The notes under the pieces are model-generated. The model was not told where the DNA came from. It saw only the letters and a program-made list of their open reading frames with translations, and ran no database searches. From Oceanospirillaceae bacterium (GTDB lineage: Bacteria > Pseudomonadota > Gammaproteobacteria > Pseudomonadales > Balneatricaceae), in contig JABXIM010000023.1 in assembly GCA_013373085.1 (NCBI GenBank), positions 1 through 62,283 of the forward strand: DNA of 62,283 bases, given 5' to 3'. Below are positions 49,934-58,378 of the stretch, one piece after another (positions within the stretch are counted from its first letter, which is position 1; every line of letters begins with the position of its first letter). Both the position numbers and the translations under genes were made by a program.

Positions 49934-50117
49934 GATGGGGGGAAGGCGCGTATTGCGCTGGTTTTGCCGCTTTCCCCAGCCTTCGGGCGCGTCGTAACCC
50001 ATCAAAGCGATCGTATTGTAGGTCGAACGTGGGAATAGGTGTTGGGTTGCGTGGCTACGCCACTGCACCCAACCTACCGCAAGCCGTTGCCATGTACCCA
50101 TCATATCGACTGTATTA
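49930..50117 (+). repeat. Dispersed GTAGGATGGG-type repeat, copy F, with a nested second hairpin
   Basis: GTAGGATGGG (49930-49939) contains the alanine racemase TAG stop. GTCGTAACCCATCA (49991-50004) and GCGATCGTATT (50007-50017) close the first module. A second palindrome, GTTGGGTTGCGTGG...GCCAC..ACCCAAC, lies at 50041-50074, and CCCATCATATCGACTGTATT at 50098-50117 repeats the block in copy A. The 306-nt gap to deaD (49934-50239) holds this element and the terminator at 50181-50217, with no gene. Confidence 0.68.
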
Positions 50118-50180
50118 CAGATCGATTTGTCTCGGTTGGCAGTGCGTAAAATGGTGAGTAGTAAGTCGGAATCGGCATGA

Positions 50181-50217
50181 AAAAGCCCGCGCAGGCGATT
50201 ACCTGCGCGGGCTTTTT
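50181..50217. terminator. Bidirectional intrinsic terminator
   Basis: A-tract, GCCCGCGCAGG (50185-50195), CGATTA loop, CCTGCGCGGGC (50202-50212), T-tract. It separates the convergent alanine racemase (+) and deaD (-) genes. Confidence 0.9.
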
Positions 50218-50239
50218 GTATATCTAGCGTTTCGTCGCC

Positions 50240-52015
50240 TTAAGCGGGTCGGTTCGGACGGCGGTCGCCCTTGCCCTTGCCTTTGCTTTTGCCCTTGAAG
50301 CCGCCGGGGCGGCGACCGCCGCGGGGCGCGGCGTCCGGCGTTTCGCCGACGGCGTGGATATTGAGGCGCTGACCGCAGACGAAGGCCTTCTTCAGGGCCT
50401 GCATCACCTCCTTCGACATGCCGTCCGGCAGATCGACGGTGCTGAAGTCGTCGTACAGATCGATCTGGCCGATCAGGTTGGCGGCGATGCCAGCTTCGTT
50501 GGCGATGGCGCCGACGATGTTCTTAGGCATCACGCCGTGTACGCGTCCCACCATCAGCACGTAGCGCTTCATCTCGATCTCGGGATGGTCCTTGAGCGGG
50601 CGTGCATTCGGGTTGACGTTGACCGGTCCGCGGCGTTCCCGGCGATCATCGCGCTTCTCATCACGATATTCGCGCGGGGTCGGAATTTCACGTTCCTCGA
50701 GCAGCAGCGGCGTCTCGCCCTGGGCCAGAGCGGCCAGAGCGGCGGCGACACGCATCGGGTCGGTGTCGTGTTCCTTCTGGTATTCGCTGAGCAGATCCAG
50801 GTACAGCGACAGGTCCTCGCTATCGAGGGTGTCGGTGATGCGCTGCATGAAACGCTCCACGCGTTTCTCGTTGATATCGCCGACGCTCGGCAGTTCCATG
50901 CGCGTCAGCGGCTGGCGCGTGGCCTTTTCGATGGCGGAGAGCATGCGGGTTTCGCGCGGAGCCACGAACAGGATCGCCTCGCCCTTGCGGCCGGCACGAC
51001 CGGTACGGCCGATACGGTGGACGTAGGACTCGGTGTCGTACGGAATGTCATAGTTCAGCACGTGGCTGATGCGCTCGACGTCGAGGCCGCGGGCAACGAC
51101 ATCGGTGCCGACCAGGATATCGATCTTGCCGCTTTTGAGGCGTTCGACGATACGCTCACGCTGCTGCTGCGAAATGTCGCCGTTCAGCGCTTCGGCGGCG
51201 TAGCCGCGTGCGGACAGCTTTTCAGCCAGCTCCTCGGTGCTCGACTTGGTGCGCACGAAGATCAGCATGGCGTCGAAGTGCTCGATTTCGAGGATGCGAG
51301 TCAGCGCTTCCAGCTTGTGCGGCCCGCCGACGCGCAGGTATTTCTGCGTGATGGTGGTGGCGGTCGCAGTCTTGGACTGGATCTTGACCTCTTCTGCATC
51401 CTGCAGGTACTTCTGTGCCACGCGCTTGATCTGCGCCGGCATGGTTGCCGAGAACAGCGCGATCTGGCGTGTCGGCGGCGTGTGCTCGAGGATCCATTCG
51501 ACGTCGTCGATGAAGCCCATGCGCAGCATCTCGTCGGCTTCGTCCAGTACCAGCGAGGTCAGGCCGTCCAGCTTCAGCGAGCCGCGGCGCAGATGGTCCA
51601 TGACGCGGCCCGGGGTGCCGACGATGACCTGGGCGCCCCGACGCAGTTGCCGCAGTTGGGTGTCGTAGGCCTGGCCGCCGTAGATCGGCAGGACGTGGAA
51701 GTCTTGCATGTGCTTGGCGTAGGTCTGGCAGGCTTCTGCGACCTGAATCGCGAGTTCGCGGGTCGGCGCCAGTACCAGCAACTGCGGTTCGCGGCGGCTG
51801 GTATCGAGGCGCGACAGCAGCGGCAGCGCGAATGCAGCGGTCTTGCCGGTACCGGTCTGAGCCATGCCCAGCAGGTTCTTGCCGTTGATCAGGTGCGGGA
51901 TGCTGGCGGCCTGAATCGGAGAGGGGCTTTCGTAGCCGACGTCGGTCAGCGCCCGGAGAACCGGTTCAGACAGGCCGAGGGAGTCAAAGGAGAGCTGTTC
52001 ACCAGCATCTGACAT
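50240..52015 (-). CDS. deaD: DEAD-box RNA helicase DeaD/CsdA
   Basis: ATP-dependent RNA helicase in ribosome assembly and cold adaptation. It is 591 aa. Helicase motifs in order are AQTGTGKT (I), PTRELAIQ (Ia), DEAD (II, VLDEADEMLRMGF), SAT (III), and HRIGRTGRAGRKG (VI). The DbpA-type RNA-binding domain (about 475-550, YVLMVGRVHGVMPKNIVGAI) and a basic tail of GKSKGKGKGDRRPNRP end the protein. I use the ATG at 52015 (MSDAGEQLSFDSLGL); the longer frame is antisense to the next gene. Confidence 0.95.
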   Translation of the reverse strand: MSDAGEQLSFDSLGLSEPVLRALTDVGYESPSPIQAASIPHLINGKNLLGMAQTGTGKTAAFALPLLSRLDTSRREPQLLVLAPTRELAIQVAEACQTYAKHMQDFHVLPIYGGQAYDTQLRQLRRGAQVIVGTPGRVMDHLRRGSLKLDGLTSLVLDEADEMLRMGFIDDVEWILEHTPPTRQIALFSATMPAQIKRVAQKYLQDAEEVKIQSKTATATTITQKYLRVGGPHKLEALTRILEIEHFDAMLIFVRTKSSTEELAEKLSARGYAAEALNGDISQQQRERIVERLKSGKIDILVGTDVVARGLDVERISHVLNYDIPYDTESYVHRIGRTGRAGRKGEAILFVAPRETRMLSAIEKATRQPLTRMELPSVGDINEKRVERFMQRITDTLDSEDLSLYLDLLSEYQKEHDTDPMRVAAALAALAQGETPLLLEEREIPTPREYRDEKRDDRRERRGPVNVNPNARPLKDHPEIEMKRYVLMVGRVHGVMPKNIVGAIANEAGIAANLIGQIDLYDDFSTVDLPDGMSKEVMQALKKAFVCGQRLNIHAVGETPDAAPRGGRRPGGFKGKSKGKGKGDRRPNRPA

Positions 52016-52213
52016 AGAAAAAGGTACCTGTGAAACTAGAGACGCGACGGCAAACGCTGCCGAGCCAAGGATGGTAAAAGGGCGCAAATTATAGAGGATT
52101 TTCAAGTTAAGGTCCATTCCGCCGTTTTCGGTGCGACGACGTGGCCCACTTTGGTCGCTATAATCGCGCCAGTCGAATACCGGCCGGCGGCCGGTCAGCA
52201 GATGGAGAGTACG

Positions 52214-52618
52214 ATGACGGAGACTGTTGCAAAGCCGCAAGGCGACCTGTTGCTGCGCACCCTGGCGATGCCGGCCGATACCAACCCCAATGGCGCCATT
52301 TTTGGTGGCTGGATCATGTCTCAGATGGATATCGCCGGCGGCATGCGAGCGCATGAGATCGCGCAGGGGCCGGTCGTGACCATTGCCGTGGATTCGATGA
52401 AGTTCATCAAGCCGGTCCAGGTCGGCGACGTCGTCTGCTGTTACGGCTCCATCGTCCGGCTCGGAACCACCTCGATCACGCTCAATCTCGAGGTCTGGGT
52501 GCGGCCCCGCGGCTGTCATGGCGGCGACAGCGATCCCCGCTTCAAGGTCACCGAGGCGGCCTATACCTTCGTCGCGGTCGACGAGTCGGGTGCTAAGCGG
52601 GTTTTTCCGCGCAGCTGA
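52214..52618 (+). CDS. yciA: Acyl-CoA thioesterase YciA
   Basis: Hotdog-fold thioesterase that hydrolyses a broad range of acyl-CoAs. It is 134 aa with the family blocks LLLRTLAMPADTNPNGAIFG, GGWIMSQMDIAGG (catalytic Asp) and VTIAVDSMKFIKPVQVGDVV. I chose the ATG at 52214 because GGAGAG lies 5 nt upstream; ATG 52202 is an alternative. It is divergent from deaD. Confidence 0.94.
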   Translation: MTETVAKPQGDLLLRTLAMPADTNPNGAIFGGWIMSQMDIAGGMRAHEIAQGPVVTIAVDSMKFIKPVQVGDVVCCYGSIVRLGTTSITLNLEVWVRPRGCHGGDSDPRFKVTEAAYTFVAVDESGAKRVFPRS

Positions 52619-52698
52619 TCGCCTGTCCGGGGCTGTCGGTTTGGGCCGCAATGGCCTATCGTTGATCAGTATCGACCACAACGTTACCGACAGACGCC

Positions 52699-53919
52699 AT
52701 GTTTGCCCGGCTCCGCCACAACATACGGCTGTCAGGCGGTTGCGTCCTGCTGATGACCCTGCTGTGCGGACCGCCTGTCGCCGCTGTATCCGATTCGTCT
52801 TTTCCGCTGTTGCTGCTGGATGCCGGTAGCGGCCGGGTGTTGCACGAGCGCGCGACCGACCGGCTCTGGTATCCCGCTTCGCTGACCAAGCTGATGACCC
52901 TTTATCTTACCTTCGAGGCGCTCCGGGCGGGCAGCCTGGCGCCGGACCAGGCGCTGAAGGTTTCGCCGCGGGCCGCGGCGCAGCCCGCGGTCAAGCTCGG
53001 TCTCAGGGCCGGGTCGACCATCGGCGTGCAGCAGGCGGTCACGGCGCTGGCGACGGTATCGTCCAATGATGTTGCGGTGGTGCTGGCCGAGGCGCTGGCC
53101 GGCAGCGAATCGGCCTTCGCCGTGAGCATGACCGACAAGGCCCGTACGCTGGGCATGCGGGATACCCGTTTTCGCAACGCTTCGGGGCTGCCGGACAGCG
53201 ATCAGGTGACCACGGCCCGTGATATGGGCATTTTGGCGCAGCGGCTGTACCGTGATTTTCCCGAATATGCCGCGGTATTCGCGACGCGCTCCTTTGTGTA
53301 CGACGGCGTAAACCGCAGTAACCATAATCCGATACTCGGTCAGTACGACGGCGCCGACGGTCTGAAGACGGGGTTCACCTGTGGCTCGGGGTACAATCTG
53401 GTGGCGACGGCCAAGCGCAACGACCGCCGCCTGGTGGCGGTGGTGCTCGGCGCCGAAGACCGTCAGAGCCGCAACCGCGAGGCGCGTGCGCTGCTCGACC
53501 GGGGCTTTCGCGACAGCGTCACCGGCGCCCCGTCGATCGAGGAGCGTCCGGACCGGGCCTCGGGCCCGGCGCCGGTGGTGCTGGGGCCAGGCGTCTGCGG
53601 CACAGCTGTGGCAAGTTCCTCGTCATCGGGGGCTATCTGGCCGATCAAGAGCTGGGGGGTGCTGCTTGGTATCTATGGCAGTCGCAACGAGGGCGGTCGC
53701 GCCATTGCCCGGGCCCGCTCGCAGCTCGGCGGGCTGCCGCGCGGTCGGGCGCTGCTGTTACAGCGGGATATGGAAAGGGGGACTTCCTGGAAGGCGCTTT
53801 TGATCGGCTATCGCCATGACAATGTCGGTCAGATCTGCCTGCGGCTGCGAGCCCGGGATATCGACTGTGTGGCCCAGCCGCCGGTCGTCATGAATCTGCC
53901 TGGATATGGCAAACGCTGA
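52699..53919 (+). CDS. D-alanyl-D-alanine carboxypeptidase (peptidase S11) with SPOR-like C-terminus
   Basis: A 406-aa periplasmic penicillin-binding protein that trims the terminal D-Ala from peptidoglycan stem peptides. It has a signal peptide (cleavage near residue 29), and the three catalytic motifs are SLTK (near 61-64), SSN (near 121) and KTG (near 223). Instead of the PBP5 C-terminal amphipathic anchor, the end (about 310-395, starting WGVLLGIYGSRNEGGRAIAR) resembles a SPOR peptidoglycan-binding domain, the layout more common in alphaproteobacteria. The TraB-like gene follows after 9 nt. Confidence 0.88.
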   Translation: MFARLRHNIRLSGGCVLLMTLLCGPPVAAVSDSSFPLLLLDAGSGRVLHERATDRLWYPASLTKLMTLYLTFEALRAGSLAPDQALKVSPRAAAQPAVKLGLRAGSTIGVQQAVTALATVSSNDVAVVLAEALAGSESAFAVSMTDKARTLGMRDTRFRNASGLPDSDQVTTARDMGILAQRLYRDFPEYAAVFATRSFVYDGVNRSNHNPILGQYDGADGLKTGFTCGSGYNLVATAKRNDRRLVAVVLGAEDRQSRNREARALLDRGFRDSVTGAPSIEERPDRASGPAPVVLGPGVCGTAVASSSSSGAIWPIKSWGVLLGIYGSRNEGGRAIARARSQLGGLPRGRALLLQRDMERGTSWKALLIGYRHDNVGQICLRLRARDIDCVAQPPVVMNLPGYGKR

Positions 53920-53928
53920 GGTGAAAAG

Positions 53929-54807
53929 GTGAAGGCAGGGAGTCTCTCGAAGGTGCTGGCATTGATTGCACTGCTGATGGCGCCGGTGCTGACGCTGGCG
54001 GAGGGTACAGTCTGGCGGGTGACCGGCAGTGGTGGTAACGCTCTCTTTCTCGCCGGAACCGTGCATCTGCTGAGGCCCCAGGATCTGCCGTTGCCGGCCG
54101 TATACGACCGTGCTTACGAGCAGGCCGATGAGCTGGTGTTCGAGACCGACCTGGCGGAACTGATGAATCCCGCAACCCAACTGCTGCTGGCGAAGTACCT
54201 GCAGGCGCCACAGGGTGGGCGGCTGTCGGGCCGGGTATCAGCCGATACCTGGCGGCTGCTGAGCGACTTCGCCCGCAGTCGTGGGCTGGCGCCGGAAATG
54301 CTGGATGTCCTGCGTCCCGGCGGGGTGATGCTGACGCTGCTGGGTGTGGAGATGGCGCGGCTGGGGGCGACCGAAGAGGGCGTCGACCTGCGGCTGTACC
54401 GGCGGGCCGCGGTTGACGGCAAGCCGTCCTCCGGCCTTGAGCCACTGGAGCAGCACCTGGGCTACCTGATCGGTATGGGCGAAGAGGATACCGATCTGTT
54501 CGTGCGCCAAATGGTCGAGGAATTCGAGGCGAGCGAGCAGGTGCTGGCGCCGTTGATTGCCGCCTGGCAATCGGGCAGCGAAAAGGCGCTCGAGCAACTG
54601 CTGCTCGACGAGATGCGCGGTTATCCGTCACTGTACGAGCGGTTGCTGGTGCAGCGCAATGAACTCTGGAGGCCGGTACTGGAAGCTATGCTCGCCTCAC
54701 CGCAAACCGAGTTGGTGCTGGTCGGCGCCGCGCATCTGGTCGGTCCCGACGGCCTGCTGGAGATGCTTCGCGCCCAGCAGGGTATCAGCGTCGTGCCCGT
54801 CGATTGA
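53929..54807 (+). CDS. TraB/GumN (TIKI-like) family protein
   Basis: A 292-aa protein with a signal peptide (cleavage after LTLA near residue 23). The family hallmarks are the two GxxH motifs: FLAGTVHLLR near residue 42-51 and VGAAHLVGPDG near 264. The conserved Glu is in ELVFETDL. TIKI relatives are metal-dependent proteases, but the function of bacterial members is unknown. The start is GTG at 53929 with GAGGTGAAAAG upstream. It is likely co-transcribed with the carboxypeptidase, so an envelope role is plausible. Confidence 0.86.
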   Translation: MKAGSLSKVLALIALLMAPVLTLAEGTVWRVTGSGGNALFLAGTVHLLRPQDLPLPAVYDRAYEQADELVFETDLAELMNPATQLLLAKYLQAPQGGRLSGRVSADTWRLLSDFARSRGLAPEMLDVLRPGGVMLTLLGVEMARLGATEEGVDLRLYRRAAVDGKPSSGLEPLEQHLGYLIGMGEEDTDLFVRQMVEEFEASEQVLAPLIAAWQSGSEKALEQLLLDEMRGYPSLYERLLVQRNELWRPVLEAMLASPQTELVLVGAAHLVGPDGLLEMLRAQQGISVVPVD

Positions 54808-54888
54808 GGCCGGGCTTTTTGTCGTCACTGATAAATCCTTCACGGCTACCCAATCTCGACTCACCGCTTAGCGGTCGTGACCGTTCAT

Positions 54889-55233
54889 TCAGGCTGCGGC
54901 AGCTTCATCGATATCGAGCCAGTCGCGGGTTCGCTGCGGGTCGATCTGCGGCAATTCGAGCCATTGTGCCTCGCCGAAGAGGCTGTCCAGGTCGGCTGAG
55001 TCGGGGCGCTCGATCAGGACCCAGTCCCGGGCGCCATCACGGCGGCAGTATTCGACGTACAGGAACCAGTGGGGGTGGGGGATGCCGGCACGGTCCTTGC
55101 GCTTGCCTTCGGCGACCCAGGCATACAGCGGGCACTGGTGGCGCTGGCTGTGCAGTCGTCTTGGCTGGCGGGGGTCAATAAACGCGGCAAAGGCGTTGTG
55201 GTCGGCCTGAGGCTGAAAATGTGCTTCGAACAT
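54889..55233 (-). CDS. Hypothetical protein, cytoplasmic
   Basis: A 114-aa protein with no signal peptide or membrane segment. It is rich in Trp, Asp and His (WFLYVEYCRRDGARDWVLIERP, with a QPQADHNAFAAFIDPRQPRR start). The start at 55233 is supported by GAGGAG; upstream in-frame codons are less likely. I know no family. It points away from the gcvT side and is monocistronic. Confidence 0.7.
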   Translation of the reverse strand: MFEAHFQPQADHNAFAAFIDPRQPRRLHSQRHQCPLYAWVAEGKRKDRAGIPHPHWFLYVEYCRRDGARDWVLIERPDSADLDSLFGEAQWLELPQIDPQRTRDWLDIDEAAAA

Positions 55234-55473
55234 GTCGTGCTCCTCTGTCTTCGCGCTGTTGCGAAGGCTGTCCGTGGAGCTGACGTTTTGAGTGCGGATA
55301 CCTGTTTGGTTGTCGGTATCGACCGCATCGCCGCTTGGCGGCAACCACCTTGCCCAGGTTGGCAGGTTGGCGAGGACGTCAGCCCTTCTCGTGATGCATT
55401 AAGCGGGCTCTAATCTACCTGCGATCCACTATGAGCGCAAGACTAGAACCGTTGGAGTGAACAAATCATGAAC

Positions 55474-55503
55474 AGGCGCCGGCCACTCAGCCGGCGCCTT
55501 TTT
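55474..55503 (+). terminator. Orphan intrinsic terminator on the plus strand
   Basis: AGGCGCCGGC (55474-55483), CACTCA loop, GCCGGCGCCT (55490-55499), then TTTTT. On the plus strand it has a U-tract, but no plus-strand gene ends here: the nearest (TraB/GumN) stops at 54807. On the minus strand there is no U-tract. It may end a short RNA that starts near 55420. Confidence 0.75.
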
Positions 55504-55520
55504 GGTTCGTTGCGACAGCT

Positions 55521-56063
55521 TCAGTGCGATGGCAACCATTGCCGCAGGAGTTCTGCGCCGGCACGGCGTATCAGCAGCTGATAGCGCTCGCCGCCGTCGG
55601 GCACGATCACCGGATGGCTCTTGCCGTCGTTGCGGGGCAGGGCGCCGGCGGCGCACTGCCACAGCTGGAAGTTGTCCGGCAGGTCGCCCAGCCAGGCCGG
55701 GCTCAGCCACAGGCAGCAGCCATACTCCCGAATCGTAGCGGCCGACAGTCGGTCGGCCAGGCGCTGAGCGGCCGGGCGTTCATCGCCCGGCACCGGCAGC
55801 AACAGCCAGCGGCGATTGTCGAGCCATAGCAGCGTCAGCTCATCGAGATGGACGACGGCCCGAACCCGCAACGGCCGGTCGGCGACCAGCAGCTCGCCCG
55901 GGGCAAACAGCTGCGCCTCGTCGGCATCGACCGCCAGCGCCAGTTCGCCCATTCGCGGCTGCTCGGACAGCTGGATCCGGGGGCCGGCTGGGGTCTGGCG
56001 GGGACTTAATTCCAGCTGTACCAGCGGACTGATGGTGCCGCTGGACGGGATCGCGATCTGCAT
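55521..56063 (-). CDS. Hypothetical protein in the gcvT transcription unit
   Basis: A 180-aa protein that starts 18 nt after the gcvT stop, on the same strand, with GGGGG upstream. No signal peptide, membrane span or known motif is visible. It is rich in Leu, Trp and Arg (LTLLWLDNRRWLLLPVPGDE, and CLWLSPAWLGDLPDN). It is likely co-transcribed with gcvT and so would fall under the same operator. The function is unknown. A role in glycine/serine catabolism is guessed only from position. Confidence 0.75.
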   Translation of the reverse strand: MQIAIPSSGTISPLVQLELSPRQTPAGPRIQLSEQPRMGELALAVDADEAQLFAPGELLVADRPLRVRAVVHLDELTLLWLDNRRWLLLPVPGDERPAAQRLADRLSAATIREYGCCLWLSPAWLGDLPDNFQLWQCAAGALPRNDGKSHPVIVPDGGERYQLLIRRAGAELLRQWLPSH

Positions 56064-56081
56064 CGGAGTAGTTTCCCCCGA

Positions 56082-57212
56082 TTAGCCGCGATGATAACGC
56101 TGCTCGACGAACGGCATCTTGCTGACGGTCATCGGCAGCTTCTTGCCGCGGACCTCGGCGTAGACGACGGTATCCAGAGCCGCGAAGGGGGTCGCGACGT
56201 ATCCCATGGCGATGGACGCGCCAGCGCTGGGGCCAAAGGTGCCGGACGTGACGCGGCCGATGCCATTGCCGTCGGCATCGAACAGCTCGGTACCTTCGCG
56301 AACCGGCGCACGGCCTTCGCCGATCAGGCCAACGCGCTTGCGGGCGTAGCTCTTGTTGCTGATCTGGTCGAGCACGGTATCGGCGCCCGGGAAGCCTCCG
56401 GCACGAACGCCATCGGCGCGGCGTGCCTTGGAAATGGCCCAGATCAGGCTGGCTTCGATCGGCGTGGTTTCGGTATCGATATCGTGGCCGTACAGGCACA
56501 GACCGGATTCCAGGCGCAGCGAATCACGGGCGCCGAGGCCGATCGCTTCCACTTCCGGCTGAGCCAGCAGCAGGCGGGTCAGCCGTTCGGCTTCGTCATT
56601 CGGAACGGAGATCTCGAAGCCATCTTCACCGGTATAGCCGGAGCGGCTGATGAAACAGGCAACGCCGTCGATCTCGAGGCGGCGCGAATCCATGAATACC
56701 ATGTCGTCGACTTCCGGCGCCAGGCGGGCCAGCGCTTTGGCGGCGTTCGGCCCCTGCAGCGCGATCAGCGCACGATCGTCGAGTTCTTTCAGTTCAACGC
56801 CGTCAGCCAGGTGAGCGCGCATATGGGCGATGTCCTGGGGTTTGCAGGCGGCGTTGACGACGACGTAGAGGCAGTCGCCGAAATTGCTGACCATCAGGTC
56901 GTCGAGGATGCCGCCCTGTTCATTGGTGAACATGGCATAGCGCTGCTTGCCTGCCGGCAGGTCGATGATATCGACCGGTACCAGGGACTCGAGCATGGCG
57001 GCGGCACCTTCGCCGGTCAGCATTACCTGGCCCATGTGGGAAACATCGAACAGGCCGGCCTGCTCGCGGGTATGCAGGTGTTCTTTCTTGACGCCAAGCG
57101 GATACTGTACAGGCATCTCATACCCGGCAAAGGGGACCATCTTGGCGCCCAACTCCAGGTGAAGGTCATAGAGCGGGGTTTTCTGCAGGTCGCCGTGCTG
57201 TTGTTCTGCCAT
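56082..57212 (-). CDS. gcvT: Glycine cleavage system T protein (aminomethyltransferase)
   Basis: Takes the aminomethyl group from the lipoyl arm of H protein and forms methylene-tetrahydrofolate and ammonia. It is 376 aa. Family blocks are LYDLHLELGAKMVPFAGYEMP at the start (folate-binding Asp in FDVSHMGQ near residue 56), LALQGPNA-like block, SRSGYTGEDGFEI and the C-terminal VGLIGEGRAPVREG. It is transcribed away from the regulator and the sdaA-glyA-gcvHP genes. GGAGG precedes the ATG. Confidence 0.96.
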   Translation of the reverse strand: MAEQQHGDLQKTPLYDLHLELGAKMVPFAGYEMPVQYPLGVKKEHLHTREQAGLFDVSHMGQVMLTGEGAAAMLESLVPVDIIDLPAGKQRYAMFTNEQGGILDDLMVSNFGDCLYVVVNAACKPQDIAHMRAHLADGVELKELDDRALIALQGPNAAKALARLAPEVDDMVFMDSRRLEIDGVACFISRSGYTGEDGFEISVPNDEAERLTRLLLAQPEVEAIGLGARDSLRLESGLCLYGHDIDTETTPIEASLIWAISKARRADGVRAGGFPGADTVLDQISNKSYARKRVGLIGEGRAPVREGTELFDADGNGIGRVTSGTFGPSAGASIAMGYVATPFAALDTVVYAEVRGKKLPMTVSKMPFVEQRYHRG

Positions 57213-57303
57213 GGGATGCCTCCGTCAACTCGTTTTCATGCTGTGATCCGATCATCACCGCCGTCGCCTTGATCGGGTTGCGGCGGGGTTTTCGGTGAAT
57301 CAA

Positions 57304-57349
57304 GTTTCCAATTGGAAACGAAAGTAGCGGAACGTAATCTCGATTGCAA
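57304..57349 (-). promoter_or_regulatory. gcvT promoter with a GTTTCC-N4-GGAAAC operator
   Basis: Palindrome GTTTCCAATTGGAAAC (57304-57319, perfect). On the minus strand TTGCAA (57344-57349) and TACTTT (57321-57326) are spaced by 17 nt and read as -35 and -10. The operator begins one base downstream of the -10, so a bound protein would block initiation. The gap 57213-57556 (344 nt) contains this site and the terminator at 57482-57519. I found no glycine riboswitch in the leader. Confidence 0.72.
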
Positions 57350-57481
57350 TATAAAAATAGCCCTGGGGTGTCGCATCGGGATAGGTAAAGGTCGCAGACT
57401 CTCAGCAGGAGCAGCGCCTCACCATGCATAAACCGCCTCGTTCTGTGGTTCGCGGAAGAGGCGACACTGCTGGCTTTTTAC

Positions 57482-57519
57482 AAAAAAAAGACCGCCGGAT
57501 CCAAGGATCGTCGACGGTC
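57482..57519 (-). terminator. Intrinsic terminator of the XRE-cupin regulator gene
   Basis: On the minus strand GACCGTCGACGATCC and GGATCCGGCGGTC pair around a short loop and are followed by TTTTTTTT (57482-57488). It lies about 37 nt past the regulator stop. Confidence 0.8.
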
Positions 57520-57556
57520 TATTCAGGAAGGAGTTTGAAGTATAGCAAAGACGCTG

Positions 57557-58198
57557 TCAGGCGGTGACCCAGAGTACCACGGCGTCGTCTTCGCTGGTGG
57601 AAACCAGCGCATGTCCCATTTCGCAGTCATAGTAGGCGCTGTCGCCTTCGTCGAGATCGATGGGTTCATAGAACTCGGTATAGAAGCGGATGCTGCCCGA
57701 CAGCACGTAAAGCAGCTCTTCGCCGTTGTGGCGCACCCAGTCGCCGTAATCCTCGAACCGGCGGGCCCGAACCCGGGTCTTGTACGGGATCATCTTCTTG
57801 TGGGTGAGCTGGGTCGCCAGCATTTCGTGCTCGTAGGTCGGTGTCGGGTGCGGCGTGCCTTCACCGCAACGGGTGATGTCTCGACGCCCGCCGCTGCGGC
57901 GGTTCTGTTGCGGTTGGGCGAACAGCTGGGGAATGTCGATCCCCAGTCCCTGCACCAGTTTCTGAACTGCGGTAAAGGTCGGTGAAATCTGTTCGTTTTC
58001 TATCTTCGACAGTGTCGAGCGGGCCAGTCCGGTGCGTTTGCTGGCTTCCTCCAGCGTCAGGTTCTGGCTCAGGCGGATCTCGCGGACGCGTTTGCCCAGC
58101 TGCAAAGGTTCCAGCATGGCTTCGTGTTGGTCGCCACGAGTGACTTGAAGCTCCTGGCGTCCCTGCTGATCCTGCAGGAAATTGGGGCGGTCGGGCAT
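57557..58198 (-). CDS. XRE family regulator with C-terminal cupin domain
   Basis: A 213-aa regulator. The N-terminal 3_3-type HTH (about residues 33-88: GKRVREIRLSQNLTLEEAS..TGLARSTLSKIENEQISPT) is followed by a cupin (about 140-212) with the HNGEELLYVLSG block that binds a small ligand. XRE-cupin regulators often control amino-acid or amine catabolism. It lies between gcvT and sdaA, and a copy of the palindrome is in its promoter region, so it is the prime candidate for the protein that binds GTTTCC-N4-GGAAAC and regulates its own gene. AGGAG precedes the ATG. The ligand is unknown. Confidence 0.9.
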   Translation of the reverse strand: MPDRPNFLQDQQGRQELQVTRGDQHEAMLEPLQLGKRVREIRLSQNLTLEEASKRTGLARSTLSKIENEQISPTFTAVQKLVQGLGIDIPQLFAQPQQNRRSGGRRDITRCGEGTPHPTPTYEHEMLATQLTHKKMIPYKTRVRARRFEDYGDWVRHNGEELLYVLSGSIRFYTEFYEPIDLDEGDSAYYDCEMGHALVSTSEDDAVVLWVTA

Positions 58199-58378
58199 AG
58201 CTGAACTCCTGGGTGCCGGTTTGCGGCGACGTGCCCCGCCGGAGGGCCGGCGACGGTCGCGTTATGCCAGGATGGGCGTATTCCGGCAGTGCAATGATTT
58301 TTCTTCGATACTACACAAGCCCCGTAATGTTGGAAAGAAACGGAAATTGGGGATCGGATGCGATAATAGGGAATGTAA

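Noticed and set aside
52016-52681. N-terminal extension of the deaD frame
   Set aside because: It is antisense to yciA, and the family start MSDAGEQLSF is at 52015.
57213-57480. Glycine riboswitch upstream of gcvT
   Set aside because: A CTGCTGAGAGTC segment looked suggestive, but the conserved glycine aptamer cores are absent and the promoter lies downstream of most of this region.
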